A stretch of DNA of 64,000 nucleotides, from the NCBI RefSeq assembly GCF_017744555.1, contig NZ_JAGIBD010000014.1:1-64000 (forward strand). Direction: 5' to 3'. Made by a program: the position numbers and the translations under genes. Positions within the stretch are counted from its first letter, which is position 1. The number at the start of each line of letters is the position of its first letter. The notes below the pieces were generated by a model. It did not search any database. It saw nothing but the letters and a program-made list of their open reading frames with translations, and was not told the DNA's origin. Source of the DNA: Cellulomonas sp. (GTDB lineage: Bacteria; Actinomycetota; Actinomycetes; Actinomycetales; Cellulomonadaceae). Below are positions 1-9,049 of this stretch, in pieces.

Positions 1-719
1 GCGGCGATCCGCGCGTCGGCGTCGCGCAGCGCGGCGAGCTCGCCGTCCACGCGCCCGGAGACAGCCAGCGGACCCGCGTCGTCGAGCAGCCCGAGGGCCG
101 TGGCCGTCATGTCCGCCCGGGCCTGGACCGCGCGGCGCTCGGCGGTGCGCGCGCCCCGGGCCGCGAGCGCGGGCGCCGCGACGCCGGCGAGCAGCAGGCA
201 CGCGGCGAGCGCGAGGCCCGCGGGCACCCAGAACGCGCACATCGCGGCGACCGTGCCCACCCCGAGCAGGGACGCCACGCCGGCGGGCAGGATCCCGCGG
301 ACCACCACGTCGCCCACGGCGTCGACGTCCGACCCGACGCGGGCGAGCAGGTCGCCGTGCCGGAGGCGGACGAGCGCGTCCGGACGGCCGGCGGCCAGGC
401 GCTCGTAGAGCGTGGTGCGCAGCGTCGTCATGCCGCGCAGCGCAAGGTCGTGCGACACGAGCCGCTCGCAGTACCGCAGCACACCGCGACCGATGCCGAA
501 CGCGCGCACGGCGACCGTGGCGACGGTCAGGTACATCACGGGTGGCATCTGGGACGCGCGGGCGATGAGCCAGGCCGCGGTGCCGGCCAGCGCGACTGCG
601 CAGCCGAGGGCGAGCGTGCCGAGCAGCACGGCCAGCGCGAGCCGGCGGCGGTCGACGTCGAGCAGGCGGAGGGCGCGGAGCAGCGTGCCGCGCGGGAGCT
701 GGGACTCCGAGGTCGTCAT
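1..719 (-). CDS. cydC: CydC, cytochrome bd assembly ABC exporter subunit (partial)
   Basis: This is the second half-transporter of the CydDC heterodimer, which exports cysteine/glutathione and is needed to assemble cytochrome bd oxidase in the inner membrane. About 239 N-terminal residues are visible; the ATPase domain lies beyond the window edge. The translation begins MTTSESQLPRG and contains several hydrophobic transmembrane stretches plus the CydC-like run FGIGRGVLRYCERLVSHD at about residues 72-89. The ATG overlaps the cydD stop by four bases (ATGA), indicating translational coupling. It is the last gene of the cydABDC operon. Identity is secure from position and sequence. Confidence 0.9.
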   Translation of the reverse strand, partial: MTTSESQLPRGTLLRALRLLDVDRRRLALAVLLGTLALGCAVALAGTAAWLIARASQMPPVMYLTVATVAVRAFGIGRGVLRYCERLVSHDLALRGMTTLRTTLYERLAAGRPDALVRLRHGDLLARVGSDVDAVGDVVVRGILPAGVASLLGVGTVAAMCAFWVPAGLALAACLLLAGVAAPALAARGARTAERRAVQARADMTATALGLLDDAGPLAVSGRVDGELAALRDADARIA

Positions 720-2386
720 GCCGAGACCGCCGTCGTGGGCCTCGTCGCGGCAGTCCGCACCGTCACGACCGTGTCCGCGCACGCCGCGAGCGACGCCCGG
801 TGCGCGACGAGCAGCACCGTGCGGCCCTCGTCCCGCAGCCGCCGCACCGCCGCGAGCACGACCTGCTCGCCGGCGTCGTCGAGGTGCGCGGTCGGCTCGT
901 CGAGCACCACGAGGGGAGCGTCGGCGAGCAGCGCGCGCGTCAGGGCCACGCGCTGACGCTGGCCGAGGCTGAGGCCGGCGCCGCCCCGGCCGAGCTGCGT
1001 GCGCCACCCGTCGGGAGCGGCGGCGACGACCGCGTCGAGACCGGTCAGCGCCGCGGCCGCGTCGCGTGCCTGCGACGACGCACCGCCGACGACGTCCGCG
1101 ATCGTGCCGGGCTCGAGGACGGGGCGCTGGGGCAGCCACGTCACCTGACGCCAGTACGACGGCAGGTCGACCTCGTCGAGCGCCACCGTCGGCGCGCCGG
1201 GGGAGTCGAGGACGACCGACCCCTCGTCGGGGCGCAGCAGGCCGAGCAGCAGCTCGACCGCGGTCGACTTCCCGGCGCCGCTCGGACCGACCAGTGCGAC
1301 GACCGAGCCGGGTGCGAGCGTGAGGTCGAGGCCGGCGGGCGTCAGGGCGTCGCCGGTCCGCACGCCCACGTCGCGCAGGCACACCGTCGTCATGCGCAGG
1401 TCCGGGGCGGGGTGAGCCCCGACGGTCGGCGCGGGTTCGTCGAGCACCGCGAACGCCTGCTCGGCCGCCGCGACCCCGTCGGCGGCGGCGTGGAACTGCG
1501 CGCCGACCTGACGCAGCGGCCAGAACACCTCGGGCGCGAGCACCAGCACCGCGAGACCGGTGACCAGATCGAGCTCGCCGTCCACGAGCCGCAGCCCGAT
1601 CGCGACCGCGACGAGCGCGACCGCCAGCGTGGTGAGCAGCTCGAGCACCATGCCCGACAGGAACGCGATCCGCAGCGTGCCCATCGTCGCGCGCCGGTGC
1701 GCGTCGCCCAGGGCCCGCACGCGGGCGGCAGGTCCGCGCTCGCGGCCGAACGCCCGCAGCGTCGGCAGGCCCGCGAGCAGGTCGAGCACCTGCGCGCCGA
1801 GCCGCTGCATCGTCGCGAGGCCCGCCTCGGAGCGGCCCTGCGTGAGGCGGCCGACGAGCACCATGAACAGCGGGACAAGCGGCAGCGTGCCGACCAGGAT
1901 GGCGGCCGAGACCCAGTCGAGCCCGAGCACCACCAGCAGCGTGCCGGGGGTGACGGTCGCGGCGAGGATCAGCTGCGGCAGGTACCGGACGAAGTACGGC
2001 TCGAGCGCGTCGAGGCCGCGCGTCGTGAGCGTGACGGTCGCCGCGCCGCCCGTGGCCGCGAGCCGGCGGGGACCCAGCGCGACCGAGCGGGCCACGACGG
2101 CCTCCCGCAGCTCGCCGACGGCGCGCGTGGCGGACCGGTGCGCCCACCGTTCCTGCGCGGACGTCACGGCGGCGCGCGCGAGCACCACGACCGCGAGCCA
2201 GCCGACGATCGGCGCAAGCGCGTCGAGCGTCGCCCCGTCGTGCACGGCCCGGCCGAGCGCGCGTGCGAGCAGCAGCGCCTGGGCGACGACGAGCGCCGCC
2301 GTGACGATGCCGAGCGCCGCCGTGAGACCGACGTACCCGCGCGCCGAGCGGGCGTACCGCAGCAGGCGCGGGTCGAGCGGCCTCAC
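716..2386 (-). CDS. cydD: CydD, cytochrome bd assembly ABC exporter subunit
   Basis: This is a 556-residue ABC half-transporter with a six-helix membrane domain in the first 300 residues or so and a C-terminal ATPase domain. Visible ATPase motifs are the Walker A GPSGAGKST near residue 370, the signature LSLGQRQR, and the Walker B VVLDEPTAHLDD. With CydC it exports thiols (cysteine, glutathione) to allow maturation of cytochrome bd. The GTG start at 2386 gives MRPLDPRLLRYARSARG; a nearby upstream ATG is out of frame and stops at once. It lies 33 bp after cydB and overlaps cydC by four bases, so the four cyd genes form one operon. Confidence 0.93.
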   Translation of the reverse strand: MRPLDPRLLRYARSARGYVGLTAALGIVTAALVVAQALLLARALGRAVHDGATLDALAPIVGWLAVVVLARAAVTSAQERWAHRSATRAVGELREAVVARSVALGPRRLAATGGAATVTLTTRGLDALEPYFVRYLPQLILAATVTPGTLLVVLGLDWVSAAILVGTLPLVPLFMVLVGRLTQGRSEAGLATMQRLGAQVLDLLAGLPTLRAFGRERGPAARVRALGDAHRRATMGTLRIAFLSGMVLELLTTLAVALVAVAIGLRLVDGELDLVTGLAVLVLAPEVFWPLRQVGAQFHAAADGVAAAEQAFAVLDEPAPTVGAHPAPDLRMTTVCLRDVGVRTGDALTPAGLDLTLAPGSVVALVGPSGAGKSTAVELLLGLLRPDEGSVVLDSPGAPTVALDEVDLPSYWRQVTWLPQRPVLEPGTIADVVGGASSQARDAAAALTGLDAVVAAAPDGWRTQLGRGGAGLSLGQRQRVALTRALLADAPLVVLDEPTAHLDDAGEQVVLAAVRRLRDEGRTVLLVAHRASLAACADTVVTVRTAATRPTTAVSA

Positions 2387-2419
2387 GCGGCCACGTCCGT
2401 CATCGCGCAGCCGGACCAG

Positions 2420-3463
2420 TCATCGCGCGTCCGCGCCCGACCGGGCGAACGTGAGGCCGACGCTGTCAGGGATGTGCTCGGCGGAGATCCGCTTGCGGAA
2501 CACCCAGTACGTCCAGCCCTGGTACAGCAGCACGAGCGGCGTGAGGATCACGGCGACCCACGTCATGACGGTGAGCGTGTAATGCGTGGACGACGCGTTG
2601 TCGACCGTGAGCGAGTTCGCCGGGTCGAGCGCGGGCATGACGTCGGGCCACATCGACCCGAAGATCAGCACGACCGCGGCCACGATCGTCACGGCCGACG
2701 CCACGAACGCGAGGCCCTCACGGCGCACCCGCGTCGCCCAGACCAGGACGACGAGCATCGCAGCGGCGACCACGACGGCCGCCCACGTCCACACGACCGA
2801 GTACGCGATCTGCGCCCACACGGCCCACGCACCCGCGACGACGAGCGTGACGACCGACGCGCGAGCCGCGAACGTCCCGGCCTTGGCCCGGACCTCGCCG
2901 TCCGACTTGAGCGCGAGGAACACCGCCCCGTGCGTGAGGAACAGGAGCGCGGTCGTCGCACCGCCCAGCAGCGCGAACGGGTTGAGCAGCGCCCAGAAGC
3001 CGCCGACGTACTGGTGCGACGCGTCGAGCTCCACGCCGCGCACGAGGTTGCCGAACGCGACGCCCCACAGCACGGCCGGCACCCACGAGCCGACGATCAG
3101 CCCGCGGTCGGCCCAGCCGCGCCACCGCTCGTCGTCGATCTTGCCGCGCCACTCGAACGACACGACCCGCACGATGAGGGCCAGCAGGATGAGCAGGAGC
3201 GGCAGGTAGAAGCCGGAGAACATCGTCGCGTACCACTCGGGGAACGCGGCAAACGTCGCGCCGCCCGCCGTGAGCAGCCACACCTCGTTGCCGTCCCAGA
3301 CGGGCCCGATGGTGTTGATCATGACGCGGCGCTGCTTGTCACGGTCCGGACCACGCCCGAAGATGCCGAGCAGCATCCCGACGCCGAAGTCGAACCCCTC
3401 GAGCACCAGGTACCCGGTCCACAGCACGGCGATCAGCACGAACCAGACGGTCGTGAGCTCCAT
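2420..3463 (-). CDS. cydB: Cytochrome bd ubiquinol oxidase subunit II
   Basis: This is the second membrane subunit of cytochrome bd quinol oxidase, which reduces oxygen to water at low oxygen tension and couples quinol oxidation to proton release. It has 347 residues, the usual CydB length. The N-terminus MELTTVWFVLIAVLWTG and the following run YLVLEGFDFGVGMLLG are diagnostic, and the conserved GPVWDGNEVWLLTAGGATF region appears near residue 50. Multiple hydrophobic helices follow. An upstream in-frame extension was rejected because it runs into cydA and has no CydB-like sequence. The gap to cydA is 17 bp. Confidence 0.96.
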   Translation of the reverse strand: MELTTVWFVLIAVLWTGYLVLEGFDFGVGMLLGIFGRGPDRDKQRRVMINTIGPVWDGNEVWLLTAGGATFAAFPEWYATMFSGFYLPLLLILLALIVRVVSFEWRGKIDDERWRGWADRGLIVGSWVPAVLWGVAFGNLVRGVELDASHQYVGGFWALLNPFALLGGATTALLFLTHGAVFLALKSDGEVRAKAGTFAARASVVTLVVAGAWAVWAQIAYSVVWTWAAVVVAAAMLVVLVWATRVRREGLAFVASAVTIVAAVVLIFGSMWPDVMPALDPANSLTVDNASSTHYTLTVMTWVAVILTPLVLLYQGWTYWVFRKRISAEHIPDSVGLTFARSGADAR

Positions 3464-3480
3464 GGTCGTCGGCTCCGTTC

Positions 3481-4992
3481 TCAGTACGCGAAGGAGAGGG
3501 GGCGGTCGGCCGACGTGGGGTCGTCCGGGTCCGGCCTGTTGGCGGGGTTGTCGGGGCTCGGGTCCTTCTCGGAGTCCGCGACGCCCTCGACGGCGTAGCG
3601 GTGCATGAGCCGGTACCAGACGACGGCCAGCACCGCGTAGAGGGCCGTGAACGCGATGAGCGACGCGAGGATCGACCCGGGGCCCGCGACCGTCGAGACG
3701 CCGCGCGCGGTCAGCAGCCACACGCCGTCGACGCCCGACGGGTTCGGGTTCGGCGCGACGACCCAGGGCTGGCGGCCCATCTCGGTGAAGATCCAGCCGA
3801 ACGACGACGCGAGGAACGGCGTCGCGAGCGCGACGATCGCGAGCCGGCTCACCCACACGTTGTCGCTGACCCGGCCCTTGCGGGTGACCCACAGGGCGAC
3901 GAGCGCGAGCGCGGCCGAGCCGACGCCGAACCCGATCATCAGACGGAACGACCAGTAGGTGACGGCGAGGTTCGGCTGGTACGAGATCGGCTCACCGTTC
4001 GCGTCCGTGAAGCCGTACTTCTCCTCGTACTGCCGCTGCAGGTCCTCGACGCCGGGCAGCGGCGCGTTGAAGTCTCCGCTGGCCAGGAACGACGTGAGGC
4101 CGGGGATCTGGATCAGGTGGCTGACGCCCTCGCACGAGTCGGACAGGTCGCCGATCGCGAGGATGGAGAACGGCGCGCCGCCGTCGGTCGTCTCGCACAG
4201 GGCCTCGGCGGCCGACATCTTCATGGGCTGCTGGTCGAACATGAGCTTGGCCTGCTGGTCACCGGTCAGGGCGACGCCGACGCCCGAGACCAGCATGACG
4301 ATGACGCCGAGCGTGATCGCCGGGCGGTACACGTCGCGCGCCTTGTCGGCCTCCCCGCGACGGGCGAGCTTGACCATCCACCACGCGGCGATGGCCGCGA
4401 CGAACGTGCCGGCCGTGAGGAACGCCGCGGAGATCGTGTGCGGGAACGCCGCGAGCAGCGTCGAGTTGGACAGCACCGCGCCGATGTCCGCCATCTCCGC
4501 CCGGCCGCGCTCCGCGTTGAGGACCGTGCCGACGGGGTGCTGCATCCACGAGTTGGCGGCGAGGATGAAGAACGCGGACAGGTTCGTCGCGATCGCGACC
4601 GCCCAGATGCACGCCAGGTGGATCTTCTTCGGCAGCTTGTCCCAGCCGAAGATCCACAGGCCGAGGAACGTCGACTCGACGAAGAACGCGGCGAGCGCCT
4701 CCATCGCGAGCGGTGCCCCGAACACGTCCCCGACGAAGCGCGAGTACTCCGACCACGCCATGCCGAACTGGAACTCCTGCACGATGCCGGTGGCGACACC
4801 GATCGCGAAGTTGATCAGCAGCAGCTTGCCGAAGAACTTCGTCAGCCGGAGCCACCGCTCGTTGCCGGTGCGCACCCAGGCCGTCTGCATGATCGCGACG
4901 AGGGGAGCGAGCCCGATCGTCAGCGGCACGAAGATGAAGTGGTAGACGGTCGTGATGCCGAACTGCCAGCGGGCCAGAGCGAGGGCGTCCAC
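3481..4992 (-). CDS. cydA: Cytochrome bd ubiquinol oxidase subunit I
   Basis: This is the catalytic, haem-bearing subunit (b558, b595, d) of cytochrome bd oxidase, with 503 residues. It begins MDALALARWQFGITTVYHF from a GTG start, preceded by a good ribosome binding site (GGGAGAAG). The Q-loop region in the middle is of the short type (DFNAPLPGVEDLQRQYEEKYG), and the conserved GRQPWVV motif occurs near residue 390. In-frame upstream codons extend the frame past 5100 but are not CydA-like. It is the first gene of the cydABDC operon, with a promoter and a DosR-like palindrome upstream. Confidence 0.97.
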   Translation of the reverse strand: MDALALARWQFGITTVYHFIFVPLTIGLAPLVAIMQTAWVRTGNERWLRLTKFFGKLLLINFAIGVATGIVQEFQFGMAWSEYSRFVGDVFGAPLAMEALAAFFVESTFLGLWIFGWDKLPKKIHLACIWAVAIATNLSAFFILAANSWMQHPVGTVLNAERGRAEMADIGAVLSNSTLLAAFPHTISAAFLTAGTFVAAIAAWWMVKLARRGEADKARDVYRPAITLGVIVMLVSGVGVALTGDQQAKLMFDQQPMKMSAAEALCETTDGGAPFSILAIGDLSDSCEGVSHLIQIPGLTSFLASGDFNAPLPGVEDLQRQYEEKYGFTDANGEPISYQPNLAVTYWSFRLMIGFGVGSAALALVALWVTRKGRVSDNVWVSRLAIVALATPFLASSFGWIFTEMGRQPWVVAPNPNPSGVDGVWLLTARGVSTVAGPGSILASLIAFTALYAVLAVVWYRLMHRYAVEGVADSEKDPSPDNPANRPDPDDPTSADRPLSFAY

Positions 4993-5068
4993 GTGCTTCT
5001 CCCGTGGGTCGTGCGAGCGTTCGGTCGAGGGTGTCGCGACCGTCGTGGTCTGTCGCGGACCTGGGGGA

Positions 5069-5110
5069 ACGCTAGGACCGAGTCCAGTCTGCTCCTGGGA
5101 CGAAGGTCCC
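5069..5110 (-). promoter_or_regulatory. cydA promoter with DosR/DevR-like palindrome
   Basis: On the minus strand a TAGCGT hexamer (5074-5069) is a plausible -10 element, putting the transcription start near 5062. Upstream is the palindrome GGGAC-GAAG-GTCCC (5097-5110). Its half-sites and 4-nt spacing match the core of the mycobacterial DosR box (GGGAC-N4-GTCCC). Its centre lies at about -41.5, a standard class II activator position. The sequence is seen directly; binding by a DosR-type regulator is inferred. Confidence 0.5.
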
Positions 5111-5501
5111 GGGTACTGACGGGGCGTCGTGAACCGACGACGTTCGTCACACCCGTCCGGCGACGCCGTGAGCGGCATGCAGGTCGGCGCGCCGATGTGC
5201 GCGCGGCACGCCCTCGCCGAGCCCCTGTGCGATACTGACTCCGGTCATCGGAGCGCCCCACACCGCCCCGGAGATCCTTGAGCTCGCAGCATCAACGCGT
5301 CGCGCGCGCCAGCCGCCGCCCGGTCGTCCGTCAGGTTCCTCCAGAACCCGCCGCGGAGCAGACCCGGCAGGCGATGGCGCCGACCCGGGTGCAGCAGCCA
5401 CGACCGACGACTTCCGTCACCGCGCCGAGGCGCGTGACGACCGACCGACCGAGGACCACCGCAGTGTGGGCGGGGATCCCCGGTACCCAGGAGCACCCCG
5501 C
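5111..5501. other. Intergenic region with probable rne leader
   Basis: No convincing gene is seen between the cydA promoter and the rne start. An extended -10-like TGCGATACT at about 5228-5236 could start a 5' leader of roughly 260 nt for the RNase gene; long leaders that control their own mRNA are known for rne in enterobacteria. A 12-bp palindrome CGGGGATCCCCG lies just upstream of the rne ribosome binding site. Function is not established. Confidence 0.35.
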
Positions 5502-8500
5502 GTGACCCACGAGAACACCCCCGAGACCGCAGCAGAGACGACGACGGTCGGGGGTGAGGCTGCGCCGGCACCCGCACGGCGCCGCCGGGCCTCGCGCAGC
5601 GCCGCCGCCCCCGCACCCGTCGCCACCGAGGCGAATGCCGGGTCCACCGACGCCGCCCTTGTCGTGCCCGCCGCCGAGCCCGCAGCGACGGAGCAGGCCG
5701 CCGAGGCCGCACCCGTGCCGGACGCCCCCGCGGCGCCCCGTGCGCGCAAGTCGCGCCGCGTGACGCGCACCGTCGTCATCGAGCCGGCTCCCGAGGACGC
5801 CGCGGCTGCTGAGAAGGCTGCCTCCGAGAAGCCCTCCGCCGTCGAGCCCGCCGCCGCAGCGACCGGCGACGGGGCGGCTGCCGACGAGCAGGCGGCCGAG
5901 GAGCAGACCGCCGCCGAGCAGCCCCCCGTCGCGCTGGCCAAGGCGCCGCGCCGCCGCCGTGCCAGCACGCGCGCTGCCGCCGCCCCGGCCGAGCCCGTCG
6001 TCGAGCCCGCGGTGGAGCCCGTCGCCGAGCTCGTCGAGGACGAGTCGGCAGAGGCCGCGGCGGACGAGACGGTGGAGGACGAGTCGGCAGCGGCCACCGC
6101 AGAGGCGCCCGCGCTCGACGTCCGCGCCGCTCTTGCGGCCACGACCCCGTCGACCACGACCGACGCCCCCTCGGGCACCGGGACCCCGCGCCTCGCGACG
6201 ACCGCGCTGCTCTTCCAGGCGCCGGACCCCGGTGCCGCGCGTCCGCGTCGCCGGCGTGCGCAGGCCAGCGCCGGCTCGCCGGAGGCGATCTCCGAGGAGG
6301 CGCGCCGGATCGAGCGTGAGCAGCAGGAGGCCGCGGCGCGCGAGCAGGAGCAGGCCGCCGAGCCCGAGCAGGACGAGGCCGCCCAGCCCGCCGCCGGCCG
6401 TCCGTCGCGTCGCCGGGGCCGTCGCGGCCGCGGCGGCGAGGGTGCGCCCGCGGACGAGGTGACGGTCGACGAGGTCGTCGAGCCCGCGGCGGACGAGGAG
6501 GAGGCCGACGAGGCCGATCTCACGACCGCCGACGAGGGCGAGGAGACCGCCGAGGGCCAGGGCGCCCCGCGGCGCCGCCGTCGGCGTGGTGGCCGCGGCC
6601 GCCGCGCGCGCACCGACCAGCAGGGCGACGAGACGTCCGAGCCCGAGGAGTCCGACGAGGACGCCGAGGACGAGACCGACGCCGAGGGTGCCGAGGGCGC
6701 CGACGAGTCGGACGGCGCGGAGGGCGCGGGCTCGAGCCGTCGCCGCCGTCGCCGTCGTCGTGGCACGCGCTCCGAGTCGGGCGAGGGCGGCGAGCGCCCG
6801 CGCGCCCGTTCCGCGAGCGACGAGGTCACCGCGCTGCGCGGGTCGACGCGGCTCGAGGCCAAGCGTCAGCGCCGCCGCGAGGGCCGCGACGCGGGCCGCC
6901 GCCGCCAGATCATCAGCGAGGCCGAGTTCCTGGCGCGCCGCGAGTCGGTCGAGCGGTCCATGGTGGTCCGGGAGAAGAACGGCCGCATGCAGATCGCCGT
7001 GCTCGAGGACGGGGTGCTCGTCGAGCACTACGTGTCGAACCAGGCGCAGGCGTCGATGGTCGGCAACGTGTACCTCGGCCGCGTGCAGAACGTGCTGCCG
7101 AGCATGGAGGCGGCGTTCGTCGACGTGGGCAAGGGCCGCAACGCGGTGCTGTACGCCGGTGAGGTCAACTGGGACGCCGCGGGGCTCGACGGCGGTCAGC
7201 CGCGCCGCATCGAGCAGGCGCTGAAGTCCGGCGACTCCGTGCTCGTGCAGGTCACCAAGGACCCGATCGGCCACAAGGGTGCGCGCCTGACGTCGCAGGT
7301 CACGCTCGCGGGCCGCTACCTCGTGTACGTGCCGGGCGGCGGCATGACCGGCATCAGCCGCAAGCTGCCCGACACCGAGCGCAACCGCCTGAAGAAGATC
7401 CTGCGCGAGGTCGTCCCCGAGTCCGCCGGCGTGATCGTCCGGACCGCCGCCGAGGGCGCGAGCGAGGACGAGCTGCGTGCCGACATCGCCCGCCTGCAGG
7501 GCCAGTGGGAGGCGATCGAGAAGAAGTCGAAGACGGCGTCGTCCCCGGCCCTCCTGCAGGGTGAGCCGGACATGGCGATCCGCGTGGTCCGCGACATCTT
7601 CAACGACGACTTCAGCTCGCTCGTGGTGCAGGGCCAGGACGCCTGGTCGACGATCTCGTCGTACATCGACGAGCTCGCGCCGGACCTCGCGCAGAAGGTC
7701 TCGAAGTGGACGGCCGAGACGGACGTGTTCTCGGTGCACCGCATCGACGAGCAGCTCGCCAAGGGCATGGACCGCAAGGTGTGGCTGCCCTCGGGCGGCT
7801 CGCTGGTCATCGACCGCACCGAGGCGATGACGGTCGTCGACGTCAACACCGGCAAGTTCACCGGCTCGGGCGGCACGCTCGAGGAGACCGTGACCCGGAA
7901 CAACCTCGAGGCCGCCGAGGAGATCGTCCGCCAGCTCCGGCTGCGCGACATCGGCGGGATCATCGTCATCGACTTCATCGACATGGTGCTCGAGTCGAAC
8001 CGTGACCTCGTGCTGCGGCGGCTCGTCGAGTGCCTGGGCCGTGACCGCACGAAGCACCAGGTCGCCGAGGTGACGTCGCTGGGCCTCGTCCAGATGACCC
8101 GCAAGCGCGTCGGCCAGGGCCTCGTGGAGGCGTTCAGCGAGACGTGCGAGCACTGCCACGGGCGCGGCTTCATCGTGCACGAGGAGCCGATCGAGAAGAA
8201 CCGTCCCGACGCGGGCTCCGCGCAGCAGCCGGCGCCCGTCGCGGACGGCGAGGCCAAGCGGTCGCGGCGCAAGCGTGGTGCGGCCAAGGAGTCTGCCCCG
8301 CTGGTCCCGCACGCGGGCGTGCCGGTGCTGCCCGAGGCGCGCGAGGCGGTCAAGGCCACGCTCGCCACCATCGCGGCGGCTGCGGCCCACGCGCACGAGC
8401 ACGAGCACGAGCACCACGCCGCGCGGCCCGTCGCAGCCGCTGAGGAGGCCGCACCGGGAAGCGTCGAGGACGCGCCGGTCGAGGACGTCGTGACCGACGT

Positions 8501-8738
8501 CGTCGAGGCCGAGGTCGCCGTGGCCGTCGAGGAGAGCGCGCCGGCGGCGCCCAAGCTCGACGTGCTCGCCGCGTTCGCGGACCGGCAGGCGTCGGCCGGG
8601 CCTGACGGGACCGTCGAGACGCTCGAGCTCACGCCGGTCCCCGCCGACGTCTTCGAGACCGCGCCCGACGACGAGACCGACGCGGTCGACGAGCCCGGCG
8701 GGGCCCGCGACGACCAGCAGGAGCCCGAGCAGGCCTGA
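5502..8738 (+). CDS. rne: Ribonuclease E/G family endoribonuclease
   Basis: This is an endoribonuclease of the Rne/Rng family, 1078 residues, involved in rRNA processing and mRNA decay. The first 480 residues or so are a low-complexity arm of Ala/Glu/Pro-rich and Arg-rich segments. The catalytic core begins near residue 485 and includes an S1 RNA-binding domain, the active-site segment VVDVNTGKF near residue 778 and IDFIDM near 821 (metal-binding Asp residues in E. coli RNase E), and a zinc-link CEHCHGRG near 881. The C-terminal tail is again disordered and contains a His/Glu run. The GTG at 5502 is preferred over an in-frame GTG 36 bp upstream because AGGAG lies 9 nt before it. Confidence 0.93.
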   Translation: MTHENTPETAAETTTVGGEAAPAPARRRRASRSAAAPAPVATEANAGSTDAALVVPAAEPAATEQAAEAAPVPDAPAAPRARKSRRVTRTVVIEPAPEDAAAAEKAASEKPSAVEPAAAATGDGAAADEQAAEEQTAAEQPPVALAKAPRRRRASTRAAAAPAEPVVEPAVEPVAELVEDESAEAAADETVEDESAAATAEAPALDVRAALAATTPSTTTDAPSGTGTPRLATTALLFQAPDPGAARPRRRRAQASAGSPEAISEEARRIEREQQEAAAREQEQAAEPEQDEAAQPAAGRPSRRRGRRGRGGEGAPADEVTVDEVVEPAADEEEADEADLTTADEGEETAEGQGAPRRRRRRGGRGRRARTDQQGDETSEPEESDEDAEDETDAEGAEGADESDGAEGAGSSRRRRRRRRGTRSESGEGGERPRARSASDEVTALRGSTRLEAKRQRRREGRDAGRRRQIISEAEFLARRESVERSMVVREKNGRMQIAVLEDGVLVEHYVSNQAQASMVGNVYLGRVQNVLPSMEAAFVDVGKGRNAVLYAGEVNWDAAGLDGGQPRRIEQALKSGDSVLVQVTKDPIGHKGARLTSQVTLAGRYLVYVPGGGMTGISRKLPDTERNRLKKILREVVPESAGVIVRTAAEGASEDELRADIARLQGQWEAIEKKSKTASSPALLQGEPDMAIRVVRDIFNDDFSSLVVQGQDAWSTISSYIDELAPDLAQKVSKWTAETDVFSVHRIDEQLAKGMDRKVWLPSGGSLVIDRTEAMTVVDVNTGKFTGSGGTLEETVTRNNLEAAEEIVRQLRLRDIGGIIVIDFIDMVLESNRDLVLRRLVECLGRDRTKHQVAEVTSLGLVQMTRKRVGQGLVEAFSETCEHCHGRGFIVHEEPIEKNRPDAGSAQQPAPVADGEAKRSRRKRGAAKESAPLVPHAGVPVLPEAREAVKATLATIAAAAAHAHEHEHEHHAARPVAAAEEAAPGSVEDAPVEDVVTDVVEAEVAVAVEESAPAAPKLDVLAAFADRQASAGPDGTVETLELTPVPADVFETAPDDETDAVDEPGGARDDQQEPEQA

Positions 8739-8748
8739 CGGCGGGAGT

Positions 8749-8773
8749 CCGTGCCGGTCTCCGGCCGGCACGG
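8749..8773 (+). terminator. Hairpin after rne
   Basis: A perfect 9-bp stem, CCGTGCCGG paired with CCGGCACGG, surrounds a 7-nt loop directly after the rne stop. It has no U-tract, which is common for actinobacterial terminators. Confidence 0.55.
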
Positions 8774-8812
8774 CCTCCGCTCCGTCGACGGCCGTGCGGG
8801 GTGGCCGTGCCT

Positions 8813-8842
8813 GGCACGACGTGCGTTCCGTCACGTCGTGCC
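8813..8842. terminator. Second hairpin between rne and rplU
   Basis: A perfect 11-bp inverted repeat, GGCACGACGTG and CACGTCGTGCC, surrounds an 8-nt loop immediately upstream of the rplU promoter. It probably insulates rplU from rne transcription. Confidence 0.5.
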
Positions 8843-8860
8843 GGGGGACCGCCGCCAGGT

Positions 8861-8889
8861 TTGACCCTGCGCCGTGCGGTCCGTACCCT
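8861..8889 (+). promoter_or_regulatory. rplU-rpmA promoter
   Basis: TTGACC (8861-8866) and TACCCT (8884-8889) are separated by exactly 17 nt, a close match to the actinobacterial housekeeping sigma-factor consensus. It gives a leader of about 150 nt before rplU. Confidence 0.65.
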
Positions 8890-8895
8890 TGAACG

Positions 8896-9049
8896 TCGGC
8901 GCGTCGTGTGCGCGCTGATCGTGCGTGCCGCCGCTTTCGGCGTCGACGCGAACCCCCACGGGAACCGGCGAGAGCCGGTGGCAGCGGGGTGTGCGCGGGC
9001 GCGGGCAGGGCACCAGACGTATTCGACCTGAGAAGTTCGACGAGCAGAG
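8896..9049 (+). promoter_or_regulatory. Structured 5' leader of rplU
   Basis: The long leader contains the hairpin ACCGGC-GAGA-GCCGGT (8964-8979) with a GNRA tetraloop, flanked by C-rich (8953-8957) and G-rich (about 8984-8988) tracts that can extend the stem. Ribosomal-protein leaders often mediate autoregulation, so an L21-responsive element is possible but unproven. A ribosome binding site-like purine stretch precedes the ATG. Confidence 0.35.

Noticed and set aside
800..3598. A long open frame on the plus strand antisense to cydD/cydB
   Set aside because: It is Arg/Asp/His-rich without family features and exists because high GC content removes stop codons opposite real genes.
5331..8834. 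A long minus-strand frame opposite the RNase E/G gene
   Set aside because: It is a shadow of the low-complexity arms and core of the RNase gene; codon bias fits the plus strand.
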